The translations under genes and the position numbers were made by a program. Shown one piece after another: positions 1 through 8,378 of a DNA stretch of 64,000 bases. The notes under the pieces were generated by a model. The model saw only the letters and a list, made by a program, of their open reading frames with translations. It did no database searches and was not told the origin of the DNA. The stretch lies in contig NZ_JAOWCB010000006.1 of the NCBI RefSeq assembly GCF_026420845.1, positions 62,001 through 126,000 of the forward strand, read 5' to 3'. The stretch comes from Streptomyces sp. PR69 (lineage in GTDB: Bacteria; Actinomycetota; Actinomycetes; Streptomycetales; Streptomycetaceae). Within the stretch, counting starts at the first letter, position 1. Every line of letters starts with the position of its first letter.

Positions 1-372
1 CTGGGCGAGCATCTGGACGCGCCGGTGATCAAGGGCGAGACGTCGAACGCACAGCGGGAGAAGCTGTTCGACGCGTTCCGGGAGGGCGAGATCTCGGTGC
101 TGGTGGTGTCGAAGGTGGCGAACTTCTCGATCGACCTGCCGGAGGCGACGGTCGCCATCCAGGTGTCGGGCACGTTCGGCTCGCGCCAGGAGGAGGCCCA
201 GCGGCTGGGCCGGGTGCTGCGCCCCAAGGCGGACGGCCACAAGGCGCACTTCTACTCGGTGGTGGCGAGGGACACGATCGACCAGGACTTCGCGGCGCAC
301 CGGCAGCGGTTCCTGGCGGAGCAGGGGTACGCGTACCGGATCGCGGACGCGGACGAGCTGCTCGCGGAGTAG
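1..372 (+). CDS. XPB/Rad25-type DNA repair helicase, C-terminal part (5' end outside window)
   Basis: The open frame enters from the left edge and ends at TAG 370-372, giving 123 residues. It carries helicase motifs V and VI of superfamily 2: VLVVSKVANFSIDLPEA, then QEEAQRLGRVLRPK with the arginine-finger QRLGR pattern. This matches the last quarter of bacterial XPB-like helicases, 3'-5' DNA translocases connected with repair and with RNA polymerase in actinobacteria. The ATP-binding half is outside the window, so intactness cannot be judged. It could be another SF2 helicase, but the QRLGRVLRPK block favours XPB. Confidence 0.85.
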   Translation: MGEHLDAPVIKGETSNAQREKLFDAFREGEISVLVVSKVANFSIDLPEATVAIQVSGTFGSRQEEAQRLGRVLRPKADGHKAHFYSVVARDTIDQDFAAHRQRFLAEQGYAYRIADADELLAE

Positions 373-376
373 CGCT

Positions 377-529
377 TCAGCGTCGCCGTACGCCCGCTTC
401 CTCGGCGTACTCGCCGAGGACGGCGACGCTGAACACGGCGGCGGCGAAGACCTTCACGGCGCGCAGGGCGGTGTCTATCGGGCGGTGGGCGGCGGGGGCC
501 GCCGGGGCGGCTGCGGTGTGTGCGTTCAT
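377..529 (-). CDS. Small conserved-looking protein, 50 aa, unknown function
   Basis: ATG at 529 is preceded by GGAG only two bases upstream, a short spacing. The product begins MNAHTAAAPAAP, has one moderately hydrophobic stretch (ALRAVKVFAAAVFSVAVLGEY, too polar at its ends for a confident membrane helix) and ends in EEAGVRRR. It converges on the helicase with four bases between stops. No function is recognised. The composition differs from random frame shadows and has the look of the short proteins common in Streptomyces, but the call depends on comparison with other genomes. Confidence 0.5.
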   Translation of the reverse strand: MNAHTAAAPAAPAAHRPIDTALRAVKVFAAAVFSVAVLGEYAEEAGVRRR

Positions 530-1113
530 GTCTCCATAATGGTTTTCGGCCGCCGCGGCCACATCGCTCTGCGGACTGAACCGCGGCGAGCGCAACGTAC
601 GACTCCAGGCATACGGCATCCCCTACGGGGAGGACGGGCCGGCCTCGGGGGTCGTACCCGGGGCCGGGACCGGCGGGCACCCGAGACCGGGACCGCGGCA
701 TCACCCGGGGCGTGGGCCGCCCTCAAGGCCCGGACCGGCGGGCATCACCGGCGTGGGCCGCCCGCCCTGAGGGCCGGGACCGCCGGGCGCGCCGCGGGTG
801 GGCGGCCGGGCATCACCCCGGGCGCGGGCCTCCCGGCATCACCCGGGCCATGCGCCACCCTGAGGGCCGCCGAGCATCACCCCGGGCGTAGGCCGCCGGA
901 AGGCCGGGGCCGCCGGGCGCGCCGCGGGCGGGCCCAGGACAGCCGGAGGCGGGGAAACTCAGTCGCCCGCGCGTCGGCCGCTGACTAGAATCGCCGCTCT
1001 TGCCCGCGCCCTGGGGCGGCGCTCGCCGCGGCCCCGAGGAGCGCTGCCGTCCGGACGGAAACCGGCGGCTTTCCGACGTGACCGCATCTCTTCCGTCCCG
1101 AAAGGCCGCCGCC
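530..1113. repeat. Intergenic region with irregular GC-rich repeats and HelD promoter
   Basis: No convincing gene lies here. From about 640 to 945 the sequence repeats, irregularly and about four times, blocks of the type GGCATCACCCGGG followed by GTGGGCCGCC and CTGAGGGCCGGGACCGCC. They may form strong hairpins between the two divergent genes. Downstream, TAGAAT at 986-991 is a good -10 match about 120 bases before the HelD start. GC-rich dyads follow at about 1013-1036; they do not obviously match the rifamycin-associated element known upstream of helR genes. Confidence 0.5.
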
Positions 1114-3174
1114 GTGTCCGCCACGCCCACAACCGACTCCCTGGCCCTCGAACGCGCCCATCTCAGCGCGTCGCGCGCTGCGTTGCGCGCGATGCGCGAG
1201 GACGTCGAGGCGCTGGACATCCGCGACGTGACCGCGAACTGGGTCAACGCGGCGGTGCTCCAGACGCAGATCGAGGCGCGCATCGCGGCGCTCGCGGATC
1301 TCGCGCACACGCCGCTGTTCTTCGGCCGTCTGGACTATCTGGAGACGGCGCAGGAGGGCCAGCGCTTCTACATCGGCCGCCGCCATGTGCACGACGCGGA
1401 CGGCGATCCGATGGTCGTCGACTGGCGTGCGCCGGTCTCCCAGCCGTTCTACCGGGCGTCGCGGAAGGACCCGATGCACATCGGGCTGCGGCGGCGGTTC
1501 GGCTACACGGGCGGCGATCTCACCGCGTACGAGGACGAGCATCTGACCGACCCGGACGAGGAGGAGCGGACGAGCCGGCTGCTCCAGGCGGAGATCGAGC
1601 GGCCGCGTGTGGGCCCCATGCGGGACATCGTGGCGACGATCCAGCCGGAGCAGGACGAGATCGTACGGTCGGGGCTCGCGGGCACGGTGTGCGTGCAGGG
1701 CGGCCCCGGCACCGGGAAGACGGCGGTGGGGCTGCACCGGGTGGCGTATCTGCTGTACGCGCACCGGGAGCGGCTGGCCCGCACCGGCACCCTGGTGATC
1801 GGCCCGAACCGCTCCTTCCTCCACTACATCGAGCAGGTGCTGCCCGCGCTCGGCGAGCTTCAGGTCCGGCAGGCGACCGTCGACGAGCTGGTCACGGCGC
1901 ATGTGGAGGTGCGCGGTACGGACACCGCGCGGGCGGCCGTGGTCAAGGGTGACGCACGGATGGCGGAGGTGCTGCGGCGGGCGGTCCGGTCGCATGTCAC
2001 GCTCCCGGAGGAGCCGGTGGTCGTGGTGCGCGGGTCCCGGCGGTGGCGGGTGCCGGCGTACGAACTCAAGGAGATCGTGAGCGAGTTGCTGGACCGCGAC
2101 ATCCGGTACGGGGCCGCCCGCGACGCCCTGCCGCAGCGCATCGCCCACGCGGTGCTGGTGCGCATGGAGCAGGCGGGCGAGGCCCCCGACGACCGGGTGC
2201 AGGACGCGGTGGCCCGCAACCCTGCGGTGAAGGCGGCGGTCAAGGCGGTGTGGCCGCAGGTCGATCCGGCGAAGCTGGTGCTGCGGCTGCTGTCGGACCC
2301 GGACTTCCTCGCCGCGCACGCTGACGGCGTGCTCACAGCCGAGGAGCAGGCGGCGGTCCTGTGGGCGAAGCCGCCGCGGAGCGTGCGGTCGGCGCGGTGG
2401 TCGGCGGCGGACGCGGTGCTGGTCGACGAGGCCGCGGACCTGGTGTCGCGTACGCCGTCGCTGGGCCATGTGGTCCTGGACGAGGCGCAGGACCTGTCCC
2501 CCATGCAGTACCGGGCGGTGGGCCGCCGCTGCGCCACGGGTTCCGCGACGGTGCTGGGCGATCTGGCGCAGGGCACCACCCCGTGGGCGACCCGCAGTTG
2601 GGCGGAGGCCCTGGCGCACCTCGGCAAGCCGGACGCGGCGGTCGAGGAGCTGACGGCCGGCTTCCGCGTGCCGCGCGAGGTGATCGCCTACGCGTCGCGG
2701 CTGCTGCCGCATATGTCGCCGGGCCTGTCCGAGGTCCGCTCGGTGCGGGAGTCGCCTGGCTCGCTGGCAGTCCGCCGTGCGGGCGGGGACGGAAACGGAG
2801 ACGGGGAGGGGGCCGGGTACGCGGACGTGGTCGCCGCATGCGCCGAGTCGCTGAGCCACGAGGGCTCGATCGGCCTGATCGCCGCGGACGCCCGCGTACC
2901 GGCCCTGACCGAGGCCCTCGCCGCCGCGGGCCTTCCGCACCTCGCCCCCGGCGACGAGACCACACCCGGCTGCCGGCTGACCCTGGTGCCCGCGTCCCTG
3001 GCGAAGGGCCTGGAGTACGACCATGTGGTCCTCGACGACCCGGCGGCCATCGTCGCCGCCGAACCGGACGAACGCACCGGGCTGCGCCGGCTGTACGTAG
3101 CGCTGACGCGGGCGGTGTCGGGGCTGACGGTGGTGCACTGCGCGCCGCTGCCATGGCAGTTGGCGGGGCGGTGA
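1114..3174 (+). CDS. HelD/HelR-type RNA polymerase-recycling ATPase (UvrD-like)
   Basis: The 686-residue product has an N-terminal coiled-coil arm, a split UvrD/SF1A ATPase with Walker A GGPGTGKTAVGLHR, Walker B VVLDEAQDLSPMQ, and a C-terminal motif-VI region ending LRRLYVALTRAVSGL. This is the HelD family, which pulls RNA polymerase off DNA or releases it from stalled and drug-bound states. Some Streptomyces members (HelR) give rifamycin tolerance; which subtype this is cannot be decided here. GTG 1114 was chosen because AAAGG lies eight bases upstream; in-frame GTG 1078 and an upstream ATG are alternatives. Length fits the family. Confidence 0.85.
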   Translation: MSATPTTDSLALERAHLSASRAALRAMREDVEALDIRDVTANWVNAAVLQTQIEARIAALADLAHTPLFFGRLDYLETAQEGQRFYIGRRHVHDADGDPMVVDWRAPVSQPFYRASRKDPMHIGLRRRFGYTGGDLTAYEDEHLTDPDEEERTSRLLQAEIERPRVGPMRDIVATIQPEQDEIVRSGLAGTVCVQGGPGTGKTAVGLHRVAYLLYAHRERLARTGTLVIGPNRSFLHYIEQVLPALGELQVRQATVDELVTAHVEVRGTDTARAAVVKGDARMAEVLRRAVRSHVTLPEEPVVVVRGSRRWRVPAYELKEIVSELLDRDIRYGAARDALPQRIAHAVLVRMEQAGEAPDDRVQDAVARNPAVKAAVKAVWPQVDPAKLVLRLLSDPDFLAAHADGVLTAEEQAAVLWAKPPRSVRSARWSAADAVLVDEAADLVSRTPSLGHVVLDEAQDLSPMQYRAVGRRCATGSATVLGDLAQGTTPWATRSWAEALAHLGKPDAAVEELTAGFRVPREVIAYASRLLPHMSPGLSEVRSVRESPGSLAVRRAGGDGNGDGEGAGYADVVAACAESLSHEGSIGLIAADARVPALTEALAAAGLPHLAPGDETTPGCRLTLVPASLAKGLEYDHVVLDDPAAIVAAEPDERTGLRRLYVALTRAVSGLTVVHCAPLPWQLAGR

Positions 3175-3867
3175 GGTGGGGCGGGCTACTCCGGCAGGCA
3201 ACCTCACGGGGGAAGGACCCGTCTCACACCCCGACTGGACCTGCTGCGCGCAGGTTCTTCCGCGGGTGTCGCGACGCGCTGCTGGCGTAGCGGGCGACGC
3301 CGGACCGAAAGGGAGCGTCAGTTGGACGAGTGTGCCTTTCCTCCCCAGATACCTGCTTACCCGATGACGGCGACCGGGGACAGGATGTGTCCCGTCGGCT
3401 CCTCACCGCAGCAGAGAGGCGGCGGCCTGCCGCCGCTGCGCCGGCTCCCGGCCCCGAGAAGCAATCAGGAAAGCATCAGCCGAAGGCTTATCTAACTCCC
3501 TCCCGCTAGTCGCCTGCGGAATGACCGGATTGCTGTGCAGAACCCATTCAACCGATGCTGGCGCTGCTATAGTTTTCTTTCCGTACAGTTCCCGGCTACC
3601 AGGCTCCAACGGTACTGGTTTTCTGTCTGGTTGTCCGGCGCTGACCATACTGGTGGCGAACGGGGGATTCGGCGAAGTTGAGCAAGTTTGCCTCCGACCG
3701 GCCGTGTACCGCTTTCCAGCGCCATGCGCCATTCCCGCTCCTGAGGGCGCGGGACTGCCGCGCTCCGACTGAGCCCGCCACCAGGGCGATCCCCGCACAT
3801 ACTGACGTCTGCCTTGGGTGACGTCGCCTGCCTTCACCGCTCCCCAGAGCTATCGGAGGAAGTGCCA
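3175..3867. other. Non-coding region upstream of the IclR gene and left edge of the biosynthetic cluster
   Basis: Nearly 700 bases hold no frame with convincing codon use or a ribosome site. Composition drops in GC between about 3470 and 3700, with TATAGTTTTCTTT around 3568-3580, so promoters for the downstream regulator probably lie here. An 83-residue frame at 3521-3772 has poor codon bias and is not called. No tRNA, integrase remnant or attachment repeat was seen that would mark an insertion boundary. Confidence 0.45.
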
Positions 3868-4596
3868 TTGTCCGATCAGAAGCGCTCTCGCTCCATGCTC
3901 GCCCGCGGCCTGAGCATTCTGCGTTGTTTTCGGCCAGGGGAACCGGAGCTCCCGCTCTCCGAAATAGCACGCAGAGCCGACATACCCAAAGCAACCGCTC
4001 ACCGGATCATCGCGGAGCTGGTCGAGGAAGGCATGCTGGAGCGGGGTGAGAAAGGGCTGAGGCTCGGCGTCCCCCTTTTCGTGCTCGGTGCACAAGTTCC
4101 CCGGCAGCTCGAACTCCGCGATCTGGCGTTCCCATACGCGGAACAGCTGCATCATCTCACGCGCGGAAGCGCGTTCGTCTTTATCTCCGACGCGTTCAGG
4201 CCAGACGCCGCGCTGGTGGACGCGGTACGCCGCGCGTACCGCGCGGGCACCGAGCGCAGCGCCGAGCAGGAGACCTGGGCCTCGGCTCAGGCCGCGACCA
4301 GGATCTTCCATGCCTTCGGCGCGAGCGCGGCTCTCCCCTCCCGGGGTGCACGGATGGCGGACCCGGAAGCGGCCCGGGTGCAGCATCAGAGATTCGTGGC
4401 CGTGCGCAGTGCGTCCGGCGCCCTCGGCATCGCGGCGCCCGTGCTGACGGCGTCGAGCACGGCCGTGGCAGCGTTGGCCATCGCTGGTCCCCAAGACCGA
4501 TTACAAGTGGTCAGGGCCACCTCACATCTGCGGGCCGCGTGCGCCGCCGTCTCGCGTGCCCTCCAGCGAACGCCTGAACTGGTGCCCGTCCCCTGA
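3868..4596 (+). CDS. IclR-family transcriptional regulator with a TTA codon
   Basis: The product is 242 residues. Residues 10-70 form the IclR winged helix (RGLSILRCF, then SEIARRADIPKATAHRIIAEL), followed by a degenerate ligand-binding domain. TTG 3868 was chosen because GGAGGA at 3855-3860 sits seven bases upstream. Codon 4501-4503 is TTA (Leu in QDRLQVV), the rare leucine codon read by the bldA tRNA in Streptomyces, so translation is probably developmentally controlled. It is the first gene of the cluster and converges on the methyltransferase arm, which makes it the likely pathway-specific regulator. The C-terminal half is shorter and less conserved than in typical 250-260-residue members, so the effector may be unusual. 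Confidence 0.85.
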   Translation: MSDQKRSRSMLARGLSILRCFRPGEPELPLSEIARRADIPKATAHRIIAELVEEGMLERGEKGLRLGVPLFVLGAQVPRQLELRDLAFPYAEQLHHLTRGSAFVFISDAFRPDAALVDAVRRAYRAGTERSAEQETWASAQAATRIFHAFGASAALPSRGARMADPEAARVQHQRFVAVRSASGALGIAAPVLTASSTAVAALAIAGPQDRLQVVRATSHLRAACAAVSRALQRTPELVPVP

Positions 4597-4683
4597 CCCT
4601 CAGGCCGCCGCCCGGCGGTCACGGCGCGGGCGGGCCGCCTCGCGGGGCCCCGGTTGCCGGGCGGTGGACGCGGACGCGCCATG

Positions 4684-5616
4684 TCAGCCCCTCCGCGCCG
4701 TGAAGAGGGCGGGCAGCAACCGCCCCGCCACATACTCCTCGCGTGCCGCCGTCAGGGTGTCCCGGATGAGGTCCGCCGATGTGGCCCCGTAGATCCCGGC
4801 GACGCTGCCGCGGAAGATCCGGACCACCTTGAGCCGGTCGGCGAGCAGCGCTGCGGCCCACTCCGTCAGGTCACGCGGCACCACGTCGACAAAGCCCGCC
4901 TGGTCGAGCTGGCGCAGGCGGTCGGCGAGGGGGGTGGTGAAGAAGACCTCTCGCGGATGGGTCGCGCGGAACGCGGTGGACGGCGCCAGGTAGCCGGGCG
5001 TCAGGCTCACCTCCTCGGTGAGGGCGAGCAGTCCGCCGGGGCGCAGCAGCCGCCCGGCCTCGCGGATGACCTCGCCCGGCTCGGGGAAATGCGGCATCGA
5101 TCCGGTCACCACCACGACGTCGAGCGAGGCGTCGGGCAGCGGTACGGCGGTGGCGGAGGCGCAGATCTCCGCTATCTCCTTACGCCCCTGCGCACGGCTG
5201 ATGCGGCGGCTGACCTCGCAGTGCTCGGCGACGAGATCGACTCCGTAGGCGCGTTGTACGGCGATTCCCAACGCGGTGAGCCGGTCCACCGTGTACCGCA
5301 GCGCGCCGCCGAAGCCGCTGCCCAGTTCGCACAGGTCCACCGTGGCCGCCCTGAGGGCGCCGCCGCCCTCGGCGACGGCCTCGGCGACCAGGTCGCAGCC
5401 CTGTGGCCCGAAGTGGCCCATCTGGTCGAGGCCGAGCAGGCCGCCGGGTCCCTCCTCGCCGGTGAATTCGACGATGGACCGCTCGGTGCGCTCCCAGTCG
5501 TGCAGCGCGGGGAACAGCTCCCGGTGGTAGTGGTGCTGGACGGCGCGCTGGCCGTCCGGGACACCGGGCCAGGGCCCGGACCGGGGGCCGGACCGGGGGC
5601 CGGGCTCCGCGGTCAC
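4684..5616 (-). CDS. SAM-dependent class I methyltransferase
   Basis: The 310-residue protein has the Rossmann methyltransferase motif I as VDLCELGSGFGGALRYTVD, an acidic strand-2 end in YGVDLVAEH, motif IV-like DVVVVTGSMPHFPEPG and the post-motif LLRPGGLLALTEE. It resembles small-molecule N- or C-methyltransferases of the UbiE/glycine-sarcosine type; the acceptor is unknown. GTG 5616 overlaps the stop of a 22-codon ORF (GTGA), so translation is probably coupled. The first 25 residues are low-complexity GP/RSGP repeats, which is odd for this family and could mean the true start lies further in. It is transcribed with the aminotransferase, and the cluster encodes its own SAM synthetase. Confidence 0.85.
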   Translation of the reverse strand: MTAEPGPRSGPRSGPWPGVPDGQRAVQHHYHRELFPALHDWERTERSIVEFTGEEGPGGLLGLDQMGHFGPQGCDLVAEAVAEGGGALRAATVDLCELGSGFGGALRYTVDRLTALGIAVQRAYGVDLVAEHCEVSRRISRAQGRKEIAEICASATAVPLPDASLDVVVVTGSMPHFPEPGEVIREAGRLLRPGGLLALTEEVSLTPGYLAPSTAFRATHPREVFFTTPLADRLRQLDQAGFVDVVPRDLTEWAAALLADRLKVVRIFRGSVAGIYGATSADLIRDTLTAAREEYVAGRLLPALFTARRG

Positions 5617-5681
5617 CGCGGGCCCTCGGGCAGGAGGAGGGCGCGGGCGGCGAGGGCCGCGGAGGTCTCGGTGTTCGGCAC
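5613..5681 (-). CDS. 22-residue peptide ORF coupled to the methyltransferase
   Basis: GTG 5681 is preceded by GAGGAG (5689-5694) seven bases upstream, one of the best ribosome sites in the cluster. The peptide begins MPNTETSAALAARALLL and ends PEGPR. Its TGA overlaps the methyltransferase GTG in a GTGA junction. It could be a leader peptide that couples translation, a very small structural peptide, or the remains of the original methyltransferase N-terminus after a frameshift. No Cys, Ser-rich core or recognised RiPP leader motif is seen, so precursor status is not supported. Confidence 0.45.
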   Translation of the reverse strand: MPNTETSAALAARALLLPEGPR

Positions 5682-5739
5682 GGCGATGCTCCTCGGTGCG
5701 TACGGCTCCGGACCGGGTGCCGGCCCGGATCGGGAGTGG

Positions 5740-7008
5740 TCAGGGCGTTGGGGCCGGCAGGCGGAATTCGTCCGGGACCGCGGCGCAGACGGCGTCCAGA
5801 GTGGCGAGCGCCTCCTCGGCCTCCTCATCCGTGGCGACCAGCGGCGGGAGCAGCCGGAGCACCTCCGGCCGCCCCAGGCAAGGAGAGACCACGAGGCCGT
5901 TGCGCCCCAGTTCCATCAGGACGTCTCCGGCCACGGCGGGGGTGGTGAACTCCACGCCCCACAGCAGTCCCCGGCCGCGTACCTCCGTGATCAGGGCGGG
6001 GTGACGCCGGACGAGGCGCGCCAGGCCGGAGGCGAACAGCTCCGCCAGCCGCTCGCCGCGTGGCGCGAGTTCCTCGACCGCCGTGAGCGCCGCGACGCCG
6101 GCCGCCGCGCCGAGGGGATGACCGGAGAAGGTCGTAGTGTGCACGAACGGGTCGGCGGTCAGCGGCGCGTACAGCTCCGGCGTGGCCACCACGGCGGACA
6201 GGGGCTGCACACCGCCGCCGAGGGCCTTGCCGAGCAGCACGGCGTCGGGCCGTACCCCGGCGTCGGCGCTGACCAGCCGGGGGCCGCATCTGCGCAGTCC
6301 GGTCTGGATCTCATCGGCTATCAGGAAGGCGCCGTGCTCGTGCGCCGCGTCCGCGAGGGCCCTCAGGAACCCGGGCTCCAGCGGCCGTACGCCGCCCTCC
6401 CCCTGGACGGGCTCCACGAGGACGGCCGCCACCTCGCCATCCGCGAACGCGCCGGGTATCGCGGACGTGTCCGCCGCGATGTGTCTCACACCGCCGAGCA
6501 ACGGTTCGAGGGAGCGGCGGTAGCGCGCGTTCCAGGTCGCCGCGAGGGCGCCGAGGGACTTGCCGTGGTAGGCGCCCTCGACGGCGAGGACGCGGGTGCG
6601 GCCCGTGGCAAGGCGCGCGAGCTTGAGCGCCGCCTCGACGGCGTCGCAGCCGTTCAGTCCCAGCCACACCTTCGTCAGCCGCTGCGGGTCGGCCCAGGCC
6701 GCCAGTGCCGCCGCGAGATCGGCGGTCGCGCGGTTGCCCAGGACGCGGGTGGACACCGGCATCGTGTCCAGTTCACGGCGCACCGCGGCGACGACGGCGG
6801 GGTGGCGCTGTCCGAGCAGGGTCACCGCATAGCTTCCGAAGTCGAGCGCGCTGCGGCCGTCGGAGAGCCGCAGGCGGGCCCCCTCGCCGCTCATCTCGAT
6901 CGCACCGGAGCCATTCATGCCGTAGACGAGGGCCAGTTGGGGCGAGAGGTGTCTGCGCGTCGCGGCGAGCGCACTGCGGGCGGCCTCGTTCCTGGCGGTC
7001 GCGGTCAT
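5740..7008 (-). CDS. Class III pyridoxal-phosphate aminotransferase
   Basis: The 422-residue length and motif order fit the ornithine/4-aminobutyrate aminotransferase family: LNGCDAVEAALKLAR near 120, AYHGKSLGALAATWN, the cofactor-stacking aspartate in FLIADEIQTGLRR, and the Schiff-base lysine in VLLGKALGGGVQPLSAV, followed by HTTTFSGHPL. ATG 7008 has GAGGAGAGGA upstream. Enzymes of this class transaminate aldehydes or ketones using amino acids as donor, and in antibiotic clusters they often install amines on cyclitols or sugars. It is the first gene of the minus-strand arm, divergent from the nucleotidyltransferase operon. Confidence 0.9.
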   Translation of the reverse strand: MTATARNEAARSALAATRRHLSPQLALVYGMNGSGAIEMSGEGARLRLSDGRSALDFGSYAVTLLGQRHPAVVAAVRRELDTMPVSTRVLGNRATADLAAALAAWADPQRLTKVWLGLNGCDAVEAALKLARLATGRTRVLAVEGAYHGKSLGALAATWNARYRRSLEPLLGGVRHIAADTSAIPGAFADGEVAAVLVEPVQGEGGVRPLEPGFLRALADAAHEHGAFLIADEIQTGLRRCGPRLVSADAGVRPDAVLLGKALGGGVQPLSAVVATPELYAPLTADPFVHTTTFSGHPLGAAAGVAALTAVEELAPRGERLAELFASGLARLVRRHPALITEVRGRGLLWGVEFTTPAVAGDVLMELGRNGLVVSPCLGRPEVLRLLPPLVATDEEAEEALATLDAVCAAVPDEFRLPAPTP

Positions 7009-7180
7009 CGGGACCGTCCTCTCCTCGTCCGGCAGTTGTGAACACGCGCCGCTCCCGCGCCGCTCCCGGGCCGCGCGCCCGCGCCGCGTGCGAACGCGCC
7101 GTGCAGCCGTGCAGCCGTGCAGCCCCGCCCCGAACCGTTCGGTCAACTTGTAGTCCTCCTTCCCCGCTGGTGAGAAGTCG

Positions 7181-7199
7181 CGTTCCGGCTGCCGGAACG
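7181..7199. promoter_or_regulatory. Palindrome TTCCG-N5-CGGAA in the divergent aminotransferase/nucleotidyltransferase promoter
   Basis: The intergenic region 7009-7298 holds a perfect 8-3-8 inverted repeat, CGTTCCGG, CTG, CCGGAACG. The inner TTCCG-N5-CGGAA form recurs at 23215-23229 in the same cluster. IclR regulators generally bind short palindromes of TTCC-N5-GGAA type, so both are candidate sites for the cluster regulator (inference). A short tandem repeat of GTGCAGCC units lies at about 7097-7122. Confidence 0.5.
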
Positions 7200-7298
7200 T
7201 TCGTTGATCCGGACCTGCGGCGCTTGAGAGGCTGCGCGAGATTGCGGGATCACCGGGCTCCCAAGACCACCGGGGAGACAGCCCGGGAAGACACCGCA

Positions 7299-8378
7299 AT
7301 GCCGCCGTCCGCATCCGAAAGGTGCACCGACCGCATGGAGACCACGTCAGCCAGTGCCGTCGCCTTCCCGGATTCCGGCACCCTGGAGAAGCGTCTCGAC
7401 CTGTTCCTGGAACAGCGCGGAATGAGCAGGGACGCGGTGCGCAAGGAAGCCGACCAGGGCATGGGGGCACCGGCGCTCGCGGTCGTCGCCGGATCGGTGC
7501 TCGCCGGTTTCGGCAACCACCGAAGCGACCTCGACCTGCTTGTGCTCGTGGAGAACGACAGGCTCACCCGCTTCCCCATCCAGTCCCACGAACACGGCAC
7601 GCTCATCGACGTCAACATCCGCCGGGCGAGCGCCGTCCGGGACACCACGGCCGAACTGGCCGCGGGTCCCTGGCCCCGGTTCAGCACGGTCACCGAGGAC
7701 GCCTGGAACCACCGGCGTCGCGCCCTCAACACCGCGAACCGGCTGGCGCTCGGACTGCCGCTGATCGCCTCGCCGCCGTGGCACGACTGGCACGCGCGGC
7801 TGCGCCGCCCGTGGCTGGCAAAGGCCGTGGAGCAGTGGTGGACGGTGGAGGCGCACCGGCTCGCTCAGGCCGCCCGCTGGCTGCTCGACGCCAAGCCCAT
7901 GGCAGCGGCGGTCCGCGCCCGGGAGGCCGTGGTCGCCGCGCTCAATGCGCGGGCCGCGGCGGCCGGGCAGCTGTACTTTGCGGCGAAGTGGGTGGGCGAG
8001 AAGCTCAAGGCGCTCGGGGATGACGAGGGCCTGGCCCTGCTCCGCGACACGCTGACGCCTCCGCTCGCGCCGCGCGAACGGGTCCCGCGGTGCCTCGCCG
8101 CCGTCGAGCGGCTGATCGGCGAGCCCGCACCCCTGCACGCGGTGCTGCGCTGGTCCACCGGCATCGGAACGACGGTGCTGGACGACCGCACGGTCGTCGA
8201 CCGCTGGCAGCTGCGCGCCCTGGAGGTCCCGCGGCGGGACCTGCCGCCCGAGGACGGCAACGCGGTCATCTGGTCGGGCCCGGCCGGCGCCGCTCTCCCG
8301 GACGACCTCCTGCCCCTGTTCGTTCACGACATGGTGTGGCTCGGTGTCGCACACCCCGACCCGGAGGTGCCCGCTTGA
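7299..8378 (+). CDS. Nucleotidyltransferase-fold protein
   Basis: The 359-residue product has the polymerase-beta nucleotidyltransferase signature at about residues 65-85: VAGSVLAGFGNHRSDLDLLV, that is GS, a spacer, then DxD. A third acidic residue is plausible in LIDVNIRRA. The rest is helical and resembles aminoglycoside or sugar nucleotidyltransferases in size, but no subfamily is recognised. ATG 7299 was preferred to ATG 7335 because GGAAG lies eight bases upstream. It overlaps the next gene by four bases, which suggests the two products act together. Likely role: transfer of a nucleotide or phosphate-nucleotide onto a pathway intermediate (inference). Confidence 0.7.
   Translation: MPPSASERCTDRMETTSASAVAFPDSGTLEKRLDLFLEQRGMSRDAVRKEADQGMGAPALAVVAGSVLAGFGNHRSDLDLLVLVENDRLTRFPIQSHEHGTLIDVNIRRASAVRDTTAELAAGPWPRFSTVTEDAWNHRRRALNTANRLALGLPLIASPPWHDWHARLRRPWLAKAVEQWWTVEAHRLAQAARWLLDAKPMAAAVRAREAVVAALNARAAAAGQLYFAAKWVGEKLKALGDDEGLALLRDTLTPPLAPRERVPRCLAAVERLIGEPAPLHAVLRWSTGIGTTVLDDRTVVDRWQLRALEVPRRDLPPEDGNAVIWSGPAGAALPDDLLPLFVHDMVWLGVAHPDPEVPA

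Noticed and set aside
985-3207. 740-residue minus-strand open frame opposite the HelD gene
   Set aside because: It mirrors a gene with full HelD motifs on the plus strand, is Arg/Pro/Gly-rich and has no domain; it is a typical high-GC shadow.
3521-3772. 83-residue frame in the gap before the IclR gene
   Set aside because: Poor third-position GC, no ribosome site and location in a promoter-like low-GC region.
4654-7041. 795-residue plus-strand frame opposite methyltransferase and aminotransferase
   Set aside because: Codon bias and motifs belong to the minus strand; the frame lacks a ribosome site and any recognised domain.
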